DNA of 5,497 bases, from contig JAUYSN010000458.1 of NCBI GenBank assembly GCA_030696235.1, positions 1 through 5,497 of the forward strand, read 5' to 3'. A model generated the notes under the pieces. That model was not told where the DNA came from. It searched no databases and saw nothing but the letters and a program-made list of their open reading frames with translations. This DNA comes from Sulfuricella sp. (GTDB taxonomy: Bacteria; Pseudomonadota; Gammaproteobacteria; Burkholderiales; Sulfuricellaceae). Positions 1 to 5,485 of the stretch are shown here, piece after piece (position 1 is the stretch's first letter; each line of letters opens with the position of its first letter). Position numbers and translations under genes: made by a program.

Positions 1-10
1 AAAACACCGC

Positions 11-73
11 TGTGGGAGCGGCGCCCTCGCCGCGATTTGCGGCTGCATTCGCGCCGGGGGCGGCGCTCCTACA
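11..73. repeat. REP-like imperfect palindrome
   Basis: A left arm beginning TGTGGGAGCGGCGCC (11-35) is matched by an inverted right arm ending GGCGGCGCTCCTACA (about 49-73), around a loop of about 13 bases. The arms differ at a few positions but would form a long GC-rich hairpin. Its first bases belong to a 25-bp block (1-25) repeated exactly at 3463-3487. The style (TGTRGGAGCGGC...GCCGCGA) resembles REP/BIME-type repeats common between genes in proteobacteria; that comparison is from general knowledge. It lies downstream of the LipS-type gene on the minus strand and could stop or stabilise transcripts there. I see no gene in 1-161, which holds this palindrome, a short palindrome at 99-111 and the left arm of the next repeat. 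Confidence 0.75.
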
Positions 74-130
74 TGTACAAGCATTCCAATGGACAATCTG
101 GGTTTAACCCAACAATAAACCGCAAAAATC

Positions 131-227
131 TTTCACCGCAAAGGACGCAAAGGAAAAGCAATCAGGCTGGCATGTCTGGGGGTTTGGTTTTCCCTTTGCG
201 AACCTTTGCGTCCTTTGCGGTTAGTGC
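131..227. repeat. CCGCAAAGG paired-arm repeat, copy 1
   Basis: The 18-base arm CCGCAAAGGACGCAAAGG at 136-153 has a perfect inverted match at 203-220, 49 bases away. The right arm carries one extra CTTTGCG unit (about 192-200), giving a run of three such units spaced about 10 bases apart. This is the cleanest of three copies in the window. It overlaps the 3' end of the LipS-type gene: the right arm is translated, and the stop codon (162-164) sits between the arms. In RNA the arms would form a strong stem-loop. No transposase is linked, so a non-autonomous or REP-type element is the best description. Confidence 0.85.
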
Positions 228-1244
228 TTTTTTGGGGGGATATTTCCACGCGCCGCCCACTGCCATTGAGCAGCAGGCAGAAGCAATGCGCGCCTTCCGG
301 CCGAGCCGGGCCGCCAGTTCGACCATGCCGTCGGCAGGATGCGCGATACCGTTCAAGCCGGCCATCAGCGCATAGGCATCGATCTCGGCCTTGGCCTGAC
401 CCGCCGGACGCGCGCAGCCGAGCAGCAACGGGATGTCCGGCAAGGCCTGCCGCGCGTCGAGGAAAAAACGGCCGACTTCAAGGCTGTCAGGCACGCCGAA
501 AGGCCGGTGGGCAGGTGCGTAAAATGGCATCACCACGACCAGCACTACGGCCGACGGCTGGTGGCGGCGCAGCATTTCCAGCGCATCCCGTTCGCCGAGA
601 AAGCGACCATAATGCAGCCCCAGCACAATGTGCGGCACCACCTTGAGACGCGTCGCCACCAGATTCTCCAGCGTGCGCTCGAAGTCGTCCACGCTACGCT
701 TCAGGTGGTAGACCTGGGTAATGGTTTCCTGCGCGCCGATCACGTCCATCATGGCGGCATCGATGCCGCTGTCCTCCATCCGTTGTGCCGTATCCCTGTC
801 CACCAGCGCAGTATGCAGTGCGATCCTGAATTCCGGAAAGGCATCCTTGATATGGCGGATAGTCGAGTAGTAAGGGTCATACTCGACTTCGTTGCGGTGG
901 TTGGAGCCCCCGGTCAGCAGCATGCCGCGCGCGCCGCGCTCGATCTGCTGATTGGCTACGCGCCACAAGTCTTCCGGGGTACGGGCCGGAATCATGCTGG
1001 CGAGTATTCTGCCCTTGCAGTGGTCACACTGCAATTTGCAGTCCGGCCCGGTAATGGAAACCGCCGGCCAGGCGCTCTTGCTGCAGGAGGCGATTTCGGA
1101 GGTGGCGTAGGATTTGAAGCTTGGGGTAGAGAAATCGATGGCGTCCATAGTGCCTGCGGCGCGCTGCATTTCGCCGACCAGGGCGGCATCCAGCGAAATG
1201 CCGTCCAGCGGCTCGATCTTTGCCGCAATGTTCAGCCAATCCAT
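162..1244 (-). CDS. LipS1/LipS2-type radical SAM lipoate synthase
   Basis: A 360-residue radical SAM protein. The [4Fe-4S] cluster motif CxxxCxxC is at Cys69, Cys73 and Cys76 (PDCKLQCDHC). It is followed by a TGG motif (TGGSNH, about 111-116) that fits SAM binding. An LGCARP motif (Cys277) and ACC near the end (Cys324, Cys325), with Cys54, could bind a second cluster. The family resembles the paired LipS1/LipS2 enzymes that together insert sulfur at C6 and C8 of octanoyl groups; I cannot tell which one this is. It lies 169 bases downstream of lbpA on the same strand, which supports LbpA as its substrate. The ATG directly follows an in-frame TAA and has no clear ribosome binding site, so Met26 or another internal start is possible. 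Residues from about 340 (ALTAKDAKVRKGK...) and the stop are encoded by a repeat element, so the native C-terminus probably ended near residue 339. Confidence 0.85.
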   Translation of the reverse strand: MDWLNIAAKIEPLDGISLDAALVGEMQRAAGTMDAIDFSTPSFKSYATSEIASCSKSAWPAVSITGPDCKLQCDHCKGRILASMIPARTPEDLWRVANQQIERGARGMLLTGGSNHRNEVEYDPYYSTIRHIKDAFPEFRIALHTALVDRDTAQRMEDSGIDAAMMDVIGAQETITQVYHLKRSVDDFERTLENLVATRLKVVPHIVLGLHYGRFLGERDALEMLRRHQPSAVVLVVVMPFYAPAHRPFGVPDSLEVGRFFLDARQALPDIPLLLGCARPAGQAKAEIDAYALMAGLNGIAHPADGMVELAARLGRKARIASACCSMAVGGAWKYPPKKALTAKDAKVRKGKTKPPDMPA

Positions 1245-1304
1245 TTAAACACTGCCGCAGCCGTTAAACATGACATGCTCCATAAATGCAGCTCAACAAA
1301 ACAT

Positions 1305-1392
1305 TTTTCACCGCGAAGGACGCCAAGGTACGCAAAGGAAAAGCAACAACATGGGTTACCTCGCGTTCCTTTGCGTCCCTTGCGGTTAAAGA
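1305..1392. repeat. CCGCAAAGG paired-arm repeat, copy 2
   Basis: The left arm at 1311-1338 (CCGCGAAGGACGCCAAGGTACGCAAAGG-like, three units) is inverted to the right arm at 1368-1385 (CCTTTGCGTCCCTTGCGG). The arms are more diverged than in copy 1. The element fills most of the 169-base gap between lbpA and the LipS-type gene and would form a hairpin in any transcript covering both. It could weaken read-through or act as an RNA processing site; the sequence alone does not decide. The short open frame across it on the plus strand is not a gene. Confidence 0.8.
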
Positions 1393-1413
1393 AATGCAGT
1401 CGACAGGCAACAA

Positions 1414-1854
1414 TTACGCGCAGCCCGGGAAACCTTCCGTCTGCATCTTGGCCTCGAACGCCTCAGCCGCAGCCTGCCCGCTCAACAACGAGCCCGACTC
1501 CCCTGCCCAGTCGGAAGGTTTCATCCTGACCAGCCAGCCGGCACCGTAAGGATCGGTGTTGATCGTGCTGGGCACGGCGACTGCCGCCTCGTTGACGGCA
1601 ATAATTTCGCCACTGACGGGCGCCTTGACCGGGCCGACCCATTTACCCGACTCAACGGTGCCGCTGGACTTGTTCCGGTCGACCGCACGACCCACTTTCT
1701 TTGCCGTCCAGGCCACGATCTCACCCGACAGTGCGCAGCCGTAGGTGGTCATGCCGATGATCACGGTGCCGTCAGACTCGCGCCGGGCCCACACGTTATC
1801 GTCCACGTTGTAATACAGGTCATCGGGGAAATTGCAGCCGCGTACTAAAGCCAT
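1414..1854 (-). CDS. LbpA lipoate-binding protein (GcvH-like)
   Basis: A 146-residue protein of the GcvH fold. The lipoylation site is Lys71 in the hairpin TVESGKWVG, followed by VKAPVSGEIIAVNEA (77-91) and INTDPYGAGWL (98-108), all typical of glycine cleavage H proteins. The N-terminus (CNFPDDLYY, then VWARRESDGT) and Cys40 in YGCALSGEI differ from housekeeping GcvH. They resemble LbpA, the lipoate carrier of the sHdr sulfur-oxidation pathway, where the lipoyl dithiol carries sulfur intermediates in the cytoplasm. The neighbours support this: a LipS-type gene follows and DsrE3/TusA/rhodanese genes lie upstream, while no gcvT or gcvP is seen. The ATG at 1854 is preceded only by a weak GAGATGAG-type binding site. 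A strong terminator and a repeat separate it from dsrE3, so it probably has its own promoter, which I could not identify. A true GcvH is the alternative but fits less well. Confidence 0.88.
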   Translation of the reverse strand: MALVRGCNFPDDLYYNVDDNVWARRESDGTVIIGMTTYGCALSGEIVAWTAKKVGRAVDRNKSSGTVESGKWVGPVKAPVSGEIIAVNEAAVAVPSTINTDPYGAGWLVRMKPSDWAGESGSLLSGQAAAEAFEAKMQTEGFPGCA

Positions 1855-1890
1855 GTCTCATCTCACACTTTTAAACCGACAAAAAGCAGT

Positions 1891-2050
1891 TGAACCGCAA
1901 GGGACGCAAGGGCCGCGAAGGAATTCAAGGACTTAATCAACTTAATCTGTTTACCAGATGGGTGATGCATCGCAATTCATTAACCCATTGTTTCGCCTAG
2001 AGGCGCCTACTTTTGGCACTTTGCGAACCTTCGCGTCCTTTGCGGTGAAA
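1891..2050. repeat. CCGCAAAGG paired-arm repeat, copy 3
   Basis: The left arm CCGCAAGGGACGCAAGGG (1895-1912), extended to about 1925, is inverted to CCTTCGCGTCCTTTGCGG (2028-2045), with a right-arm extra unit TTTGCGAA just before it. The central part is longer than in copies 1 and 2 (about 115 bases between core arms) and contains a direct repeat CTTAATC (two copies near 1933-1948) and the palindrome AGGCGCCT (2001-2008). The copy lies upstream of lbpA on the minus strand, so the lbpA promoter or leader must lie in or next to it. The whole 1855-2134 gap contains this repeat and the terminator; I see no gene. Confidence 0.78.
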
Positions 2051-2070
2051 AGCCGTTTTCAGGTTATAAG

Positions 2071-2104
2071 AAAAAAGGGCAGGCGATATCGCCTGCCCTT
2101 TTTT
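2071..2104. terminator. Perfect palindromic terminator after dsrE3
   Basis: The 34 bases are a perfect palindrome: six A, an 11-bp GC-rich stem (GGGCAGGCGAT and its complement), then six T. Read on either strand it gives a stem followed by a U tract, so it is a bidirectional Rho-independent terminator. It starts 30 bases after the dsrE3 stop codon and should end the tusA-dsrE3 transcript. It also marks lbpA and the LipS-type gene as a separate transcription unit. Confidence 0.92.
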
Positions 2105-2134
2105 GACTGCCTCAGCTCAACCTGCTGCCATACA

Positions 2135-2641
2135 TCAGATGTACAGGCAGATGTCCGATTCCCCGGCAAACTCGAAGAACGACGCAGCGCCCACGTAATC
2201 AAGCCCGTCGATGAAATCGCTATGCTCGAAGCCGAACAGTTCCACGGTCATCTGGCAGGCGAGGAACTTCACTTCAGCCTCCTGGCACAGCTCGCGCAGT
2301 TCGGGAATGGTCGCAACGCCGTTGTTGGCGATGGTCTGTTTCATCAGTGCGGTTGCCAGCGACTCGAAACCCGGGATGCTCGCCTGGATAATATTGGGAA
2401 TATTCCAGTTGATGCCCCTGAACCACTTCGGACCGAACGGCATCTTCATCGGCATGCCGGGATTCCCCAGCGGACTGACCTTGAGGCAGCTCGTATCCTT
2501 GCGCACCAATTGCAAACCATAAAAAGTAAAGAATATTTGCACTTCATAACCCAGCGCCGCAGCGGTCGAAGCCAGAATGTAAGGGGGATAAGCCCAGTCC
2601 AGCGTGCCCTTGGTCGCGATGATTGCAAGCTTCTTCGACAT
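2135..2641 (-). CDS. DsrE3-type sulfur carrier protein
   Basis: A 168-residue cytoplasmic DsrE/DsrF/DrsH-family protein. It begins with the family's Rossmann-like strand (KKLAIIATKGTLDWAYPPYILASTAAALGY is about 3-32). The likely sulfur-carrying cysteine is Cys129 in FLACQMTVELFG, where DsrE-family proteins have their conserved cysteine. Cys52, Cys119 and Cys165 are also present. The length and the region rich in Pro, Trp and Met between residues 58 and 90 fit the DsrE3 group rather than the shorter TusD/DsrE subunits. DsrE3 proteins exchange sulfane sulfur with TusA, and tusA is the adjacent upstream gene, 52 bases away, so they are probably co-transcribed. The ATG has a GGAGG binding site (2651-2655) with a 9-base spacer. 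A perfect terminator follows. I am confident of the family, less so of the exact subtype (A, B or C). Confidence 0.9.
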   Translation of the reverse strand: MSKKLAIIATKGTLDWAYPPYILASTAAALGYEVQIFFTFYGLQLVRKDTSCLKVSPLGNPGMPMKMPFGPKWFRGINWNIPNIIQASIPGFESLATALMKQTIANNGVATIPELRELCQEAEVKFLACQMTVELFGFEHSDFIDGLDYVGAASFFEFAGESDICLYI

Positions 2642-2693
2642 GTCTTGTTGCCTCCGGATTGTAGTTAGTTATTATATGTTCAAACTATTTTTA

Positions 2694-2921
2694 TTATTTC
2701 TTCTTCATGAAGAACTGGTATTTTCCGCCTGCTTCGGCAGAAGACAGCAACTCGTTGCCGGTCTGCTTGGCGAAGGCCTGCATATCCTTGACGGAACCCG
2801 GGTCGGTAGCAATCACTTTCAGCACCTGGCCGGTAGTCAATTCGGCGAGAGCCTTCTTGGTGCGCAGGATGGGCAGGGGGCAGTTCAGGCCGCTGGCGTC
2901 CAATTCTTTATCGAAATTCAT
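2694..2921 (-). CDS. TusA sulfur carrier protein
   Basis: A 75-residue SirA/TusA-family protein. The signature is GLNCPLPILRTKKAL, with the persulfide-carrying Cys14 in a CPxP motif. The rest (GQVLKVIATDPGSVKDMQAFAKQTGNEL) matches the family's compact two-layer fold, and the length is normal. TusA takes sulfane sulfur from rhodanese or other donors and passes it on; here the next genes are dsrE3 downstream and rhd upstream. The start at 2921 has a strong AAGGAG binding site (2931-2937) with a 9-base spacer. The reading frame stays open to a TTG at 2996, but that extension would cover the proposed promoter and has no binding site, so I reject it. The protein ends in a Lys triplet. Context points to sulfur oxidation rather than tRNA thiolation. 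Confidence 0.95.
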   Translation of the reverse strand: MNFDKELDASGLNCPLPILRTKKALAELTTGQVLKVIATDPGSVKDMQAFAKQTGNELLSSAEAGGKYQFFMKKK

Positions 2922-2967
2922 TTTTCTTAGTCTCCTTAAAGTGTGGGGTTTAGATGTAAAAAAGGGT

Positions 2968-2996
2968 TTTATAATATAGATAAGGGTAAATTGCAA
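2968..2996 (-). promoter_or_regulatory. Candidate sigma-70 promoter for tusA-dsrE3
   Basis: On the minus strand a TTGCAA -35 box (2991-2996) and a TATAAA -10 box (2968-2973) are 17 bases apart, the ideal spacing. They match the consensus at four and five of six positions. The expected start of transcription, near 2961, leaves a leader of about 40 bases before the tusA start. The AT-rich 101-base gap after rhd supports a promoter here, although read-through from rhd is also possible because I see no terminator in the gap. Confidence 0.5.
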
Positions 2997-3022
2997 CCGC
3001 CGCGACTACCCTCTGACAAAAA

Positions 3023-3364
3023 TCAAGCTGCCTTGGCCAGTGCCAGACCGGACTGCGCCCAAGCCATAATGCCACCCTGCAGGTTATACACGTTGTCGTG
3101 CCCCTTGGCAGCCATGAAGGCACAGGCCTGCGCCGAACGCGCGCCGGAACGGCAATAGAAGATGGTATGGACATCCTTGTCGAGCTCGTCAGCCTTGATC
3201 GGCAACAGGTGCAAGGGCAAGTGCAGCGCACCTTCGATCACGCCGTAAGCGACTTCGTTATCACTGCGCACATCCACCAGGGCGAGATTTTTTTTCTCGC
3301 TCAACAGGGAGTGCAACCCAGCAACATCAATTTCCTTGATGCCGAACATATTGGATCCAAACAT
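3023..3364 (-). CDS. Single-domain rhodanese (sulfurtransferase)
   Basis: A 113-residue single-domain rhodanese with the start chosen here. The active-site loop is CRSGAR, with the persulfide-forming cysteine at residue 71 inside FYCRSGARSAQAC. Upstream is the structural motif LVDVRSDNEVAYGVIEGALHLPL, and downstream NVYNLQGGIMAW, both typical. There is no signal peptide, so it should be cytoplasmic. Rhodanese-TusA-DsrE3 gene sets accompany sHdr or Dsr sulfur oxidation, where the rhodanese loads sulfane sulfur onto TusA. I chose the ATG at 3364 because AAGGA lies 10 bases before it. An ATG at 3382 and a TTG at 3388 are in frame and would add six to eight residues, but they lack a binding site. 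The gene lies 101 bases upstream of tusA. Confidence 0.9.
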   Translation of the reverse strand: MFGSNMFGIKEIDVAGLHSLLSEKKNLALVDVRSDNEVAYGVIEGALHLPLHLLPIKADELDKDVHTIFYCRSGARSAQACAFMAAKGHDNVYNLQGGIMAWAQSGLALAKAA

Positions 3365-3402
3365 GGCGATATTTTCCTTCATCAACAAAATCAGAGTTCG
3401 CT

Positions 3403-3430
3403 AATATACCAAAAAGCAGCCAATCTACAA
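3403..3430 (-). promoter_or_regulatory. Candidate promoter for rhd
   Basis: On the minus strand an extended -10 element, TGGTATATT (hexamer 3403-3408), follows a weak -35 box TTGTAG (3425-3430) after 16 bases. The TG dinucleotide one base before the hexamer can compensate for the poor -35. The start of transcription would be near 3396, giving a leader of about 30 bases to the chosen rhd ATG. It sits in an AT-rich gap downstream of moaC's likely terminator, as expected for a new transcription unit. Confidence 0.45.
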
Positions 3431-3462
3431 TTATTTTTTATTCCAGATTATCCATGAGAGCC

Positions 3463-3485
3463 AAAACACCGCTGTGGGAGCGGCG
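3463..3485 (-). terminator. Likely intrinsic terminator of moaC
   Basis: Within the repeat half-element, the minus-strand RNA reads CGCCGCU, loop CCCAC, AGCGGUG, then UUUU. This gives a seven-pair stem with one G-U pair, a five-base loop and a short U run. The stem is modest and the U run short, so efficiency is uncertain. It starts about 13 bases after the moaC stop, the expected place, and separates moaC from the sulfur genes. Confidence 0.5.
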
Positions 3486-3487
3486 CC
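3463..3487. repeat. Second copy of 25-bp REP-like repeat
   Basis: These 25 bases are identical, in the same orientation, to bases 1-25. The match ends at 3488, where the first copy continues into its long palindrome and this one runs into the last bases before the moaC stop. It is therefore a half-element that keeps one arm only. It lies 11 bases downstream of the moaC stop codon. Confidence 0.85.
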
Positions 3488-3498
3488 AGCCCTCCCCA

Positions 3499-3978
3499 CT
3501 ATTCCGCCGCCACCCAGTGGCCCGACTTGCCGCCCTGCTTCTCCAGCAGGCGGATGCCATCCATATGCATGCCACGATCCACCGCCTTGCACATATCGTA
3601 GATCGTCAGCAAACCGACGCTCGCAGCAGTCAACGCCTCCATCTCGACGCCGGTGCGCCCCAGGGTTTCCGCCGTGACGATGCACTCGATCGCCGCATTG
3701 GATTCGTCCACGTTGAACTCCACGCCGACCTTGGTGAGCGCAAGCGGGTGGCATAAGGGAATCAATTCGGAGGTGCGCTTCGAAGCCTGGATCGCCGCGA
3801 TGCGGGCGACGCCGAGCACATCGCCCTTTTTGGCCCCGCCCTCCAGAATCAGTTTCAGAGTGGCGGGCTGCATGGTAATTTTGCCCGCAGCGCGGGCGAT
3901 GCGGCGAGTTTCCGACTTTTCCGCCACGCCCACCATATGCGCCTGTCCAGCCTCGTCGAAATGGGTAAATCCGCTCAT
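3499..3978 (-). CDS. MoaC, cyclic pyranopterin monophosphate synthase
   Basis: A 159-residue protein, nearly the same length as E. coli MoaC (161) and aligning along its whole length. MoaC works with the radical SAM enzyme MoaA in the first step of molybdenum cofactor synthesis, converting 3',8-cyclo-7,8-dihydro-GTP to cyclic pyranopterin monophosphate. The catalytic positions known from E. coli are at the same numbers: Lys51 (KKGDV), His77 (LCHPL), Asp128 and Lys131 (YDMCKAV). The signature [17 protein letters not shown] block is present as [13 protein letters not shown] (108-120). An AGGTG binding site (3986-3990) lies seven bases before the ATG. moaA and the other moa genes are not in the window, so it appears to be a stand-alone gene. 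It probably has no direct link to the sulfur block beyond location. Confidence 0.97.
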   Translation of the reverse strand: MSGFTHFDEAGQAHMVGVAEKSETRRIARAAGKITMQPATLKLILEGGAKKGDVLGVARIAAIQASKRTSELIPLCHPLALTKVGVEFNVDESNAAIECIVTAETLGRTGVEMEALTAASVGLLTIYDMCKAVDRGMHMDGIRLLEKQGGKSGHWVAAE

Positions 3979-4019
3979 TTTTTGGCACCTGAATAATGAA
4001 CTTATGTTTTAAAGCGATT

Positions 4020-4048
4020 ATCATAGCACCATGAATTTACGCCACCTA
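4020..4048 (-). promoter_or_regulatory. Possible extended -10 promoter for moaC
   Basis: On the minus strand TGCTATGAT gives an extended -10 (hexamer 4020-4025), with a poor -35 (TAGGTG, 4043-4048) 17 bases upstream, inside the first codons of the divergent protease gene. The start of transcription would be near 4012, about 34 bases before the moaC start codon. If real, the promoter overlaps the protease start, so the two genes could interfere. The evidence is weak. Confidence 0.25.
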
Positions 4049-5461
4049 GTCTTGCTCATCCCGCTGCTGACCCTGCCGGGCGTGTTGGCCGATGGCCTGC
4101 CCGACTTGGGTGAGGCATCGCAAAGCGGATTCTCCCCGCAAACCGAGCGCCGCATCGGCGAGGCCATCATGGCTGATGTCCGCCATGACCGCAGCCTGGT
4201 GGACGATACCGAACTGACCGACTATCTCAACAACCTCGGCTACCGGCTGGTGGCCTCCAGTGCGGAAAATCGCCAGGATTTCGAATTTTTCGTGCTGCGC
4301 GACAACACCTTGAACGCCTTTGCCCTGCCAGGCGGGTTTATCGGCGTGCACACCGGACTGATACTCGCGGCACAGAGCGAATCCGAGCTCGCCGCCGTGC
4401 TCGGCCACGAAATCGCCCACGTCACGCAGCGCCACTTGGCGCGCATCATCGCCAAACAGGAGCAAAGCGCGATTACCTCACTCGCCGCGCTGGCGGTGGC
4501 GATCCTGGCTGCGCGTTCCAATCCGCAGGTTGCCAATGCCGCCATGGCGACAGCGCAAGCGACTTCCATCCAGACCCAGCTCGACTTCACCCGCGAGCAC
4601 GAGCGCGAGGCCGACCGCATTGGCCTGCAGACGTTGACCCAGGCCGGGTTCGACCCGCGCGGAGCGGCTTCTTTCTTCGAACGGCTGCAAAAATTCAACC
4701 GCTTGTACGAAAATAATGCACCGGAATACCTGCGCACTCACCCGATCACCAGCGAACGCATTGCCGACCTGCAGAACCGCCTGGAAAACAAGCCCTATCG
4801 CCAGGTTCCGGACAGCCTGGAATTTCAGCTGGTGCGCGCCAAGCTGCGCGCAGACGAAGGAACGCCGCAGCAAACAATCGCCCACTTCGAGGAAGCGCTG
4901 CGCGAAAAGAAATACAGCAGCGAAGTTGCCAGCCGCTACGGCCTGGCAGCTGCCCTGTTGCGCGCCAAGGAGACCGCGCGCGCCGAGCAGGAACTGGCAC
5001 AATTGCGCAAAGCCACTGCGCCCAACGCAATTATCGAAAACCTGGGTGCCCTGATCAAGACTGCCGCCGGCCCGCAAGGCGCCGCCCTCGCCCAGTACCA
5101 GGCGGCCCTGAAAAGCTTTCCGAATCACCGCGCGCTGGTGTACGGCTATGCCGAAGCTCTGCTGCAGAACCGCCACAGCGGCGATGCACTGAAGCTGGTC
5201 GGCGACCGGCTGCGCCGCTTCCCCAACGACGGCCGGCTCTACGAATTGCAGGCGCAAGGCTACGCCATGCAGGGCAAGATGCTGCTCTCCCACCAGGCGC
5301 AGGCCGAAGCCTACACGCGCCAGGGCAACCTGGTCGCGGCCATCGAGCAACTGCAGCTCGGCTTGAAGGCGGGCGACGGCGATTTCTACCAGCTTTCCAT
5401 TGCCGAGGCACGGCTCAAGGGATTGCGCGTCGAACATGCCGAACTCGCCAAGAAACCGTAG
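4031..5461 (+). CDS. BepA-type periplasmic M48 metalloprotease with TPR
   Basis: A 476-residue secreted zinc protease. An N-terminal Sec signal peptide (MNLRHLVLLIPLLTLPGVLA) should be cleaved after Ala20. The M48 peptidase domain spans about 35-255: zinc site HEIAH (His126, Glu127, His130), third ligand probably Glu193 in READRIG, and a hydrophobic stretch at 147-162. RTHPIT (His237) matches the autoinhibitory histidine switch described in E. coli BepA. Residues from about 265 to the end form TPR-like helical repeats. The length and domain order match BepA (formerly YfgC), which helps LptD and other outer-membrane proteins fold or removes failed ones at the BAM complex. It is divergent from moaC across a 52-base gap. 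I see no clear ribosome binding site before the ATG. The signal peptide still supports this start. The stop TAG merges with the repeat hairpin that follows. Confidence 0.93.
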   Translation: MNLRHLVLLIPLLTLPGVLADGLPDLGEASQSGFSPQTERRIGEAIMADVRHDRSLVDDTELTDYLNNLGYRLVASSAENRQDFEFFVLRDNTLNAFALPGGFIGVHTGLILAAQSESELAAVLGHEIAHVTQRHLARIIAKQEQSAITSLAALAVAILAARSNPQVANAAMATAQATSIQTQLDFTREHEREADRIGLQTLTQAGFDPRGAASFFERLQKFNRLYENNAPEYLRTHPITSERIADLQNRLENKPYRQVPDSLEFQLVRAKLRADEGTPQQTIAHFEEALREKKYSSEVASRYGLAAALLRAKETARAEQELAQLRKATAPNAIIENLGALIKTAAGPQGAALAQYQAALKSFPNHRALVYGYAEALLQNRHSGDALKLVGDRLRRFPNDGRLYELQAQGYAMQGKMLLSHQAQAEAYTRQGNLVAAIEQLQLGLKAGDGDFYQLSIAEARLKGLRVEHAELAKKP

Positions 5462-5485
5462 GGTGGGCACGTTTTTGTGCCCACG
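5462..5485. repeat. GTGGGCAC hairpin after the protease gene
   Basis: An eight-base arm GTGGGCAC (5463-5470) and its exact inverse GTGCCCAC (5477-5484) flank a six-base T-rich loop. The T run is in the loop rather than after the stem, so this is not a canonical intrinsic terminator, although the hairpin follows the stop codon directly. The block GTAGGGTGGGCAC...GTGCCCACGC has the look of a dispersed intergenic repeat; that is from general familiarity, not a search. The protease's stop codon lies at its left edge. Confidence 0.6.

Noticed and set aside
339..1529. 396-codon open frame on the plus strand, antisense to the LipS-type gene and lbpA
   Set aside because: It has no recognisable domain, is rich in His, Arg and Gln as GC-rich antisense frames are, and runs through repeat copy 2 and two well-supported genes.
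1414..1854. Housekeeping glycine cleavage H protein
   Set aside because: No gcvT or gcvP is seen nearby, the N-terminus and extra cysteines differ from GcvH, and the LipS and DsrE3/TusA context favours LbpA.
131..2050. CRISPR array or insertion sequence, suggested by regularly repeated CCGCAAAGG arms
   Set aside because: The arms are inverted pairs rather than direct repeats with uniform spacers. There are no cas genes, no transposase and no clear target-site duplications.
1958..2668. 236-codon plus-strand frame across repeat copy 3 and antisense to dsrE3
   Set aside because: It reads through the repeat arm and the perfect terminator hairpin and shows no family motif. dsrE3 on the other strand is well supported.
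2671..2676. Perfect TATAAT on the minus strand between tusA and dsrE3, a possible dsrE3 promoter
   Set aside because: No acceptable -35 box or TG extension lies upstream, and the gap is AT-rich, so the match may be chance. Co-transcription with tusA explains dsrE3 expression.
2922..2996. N-terminal extension of TusA to a TTG start at 2996
   Set aside because: The added 25 residues are unlike TusA, overlap the candidate promoter and lack a binding site, whereas the ATG at 2921 has a strong AAGGAG.
4478..5470. 330-codon open frame on the minus strand within the protease gene
   Set aside because: It is the complement of a strongly supported M48/TPR protein and shows no family motif. It is an antisense shadow produced by codon bias.
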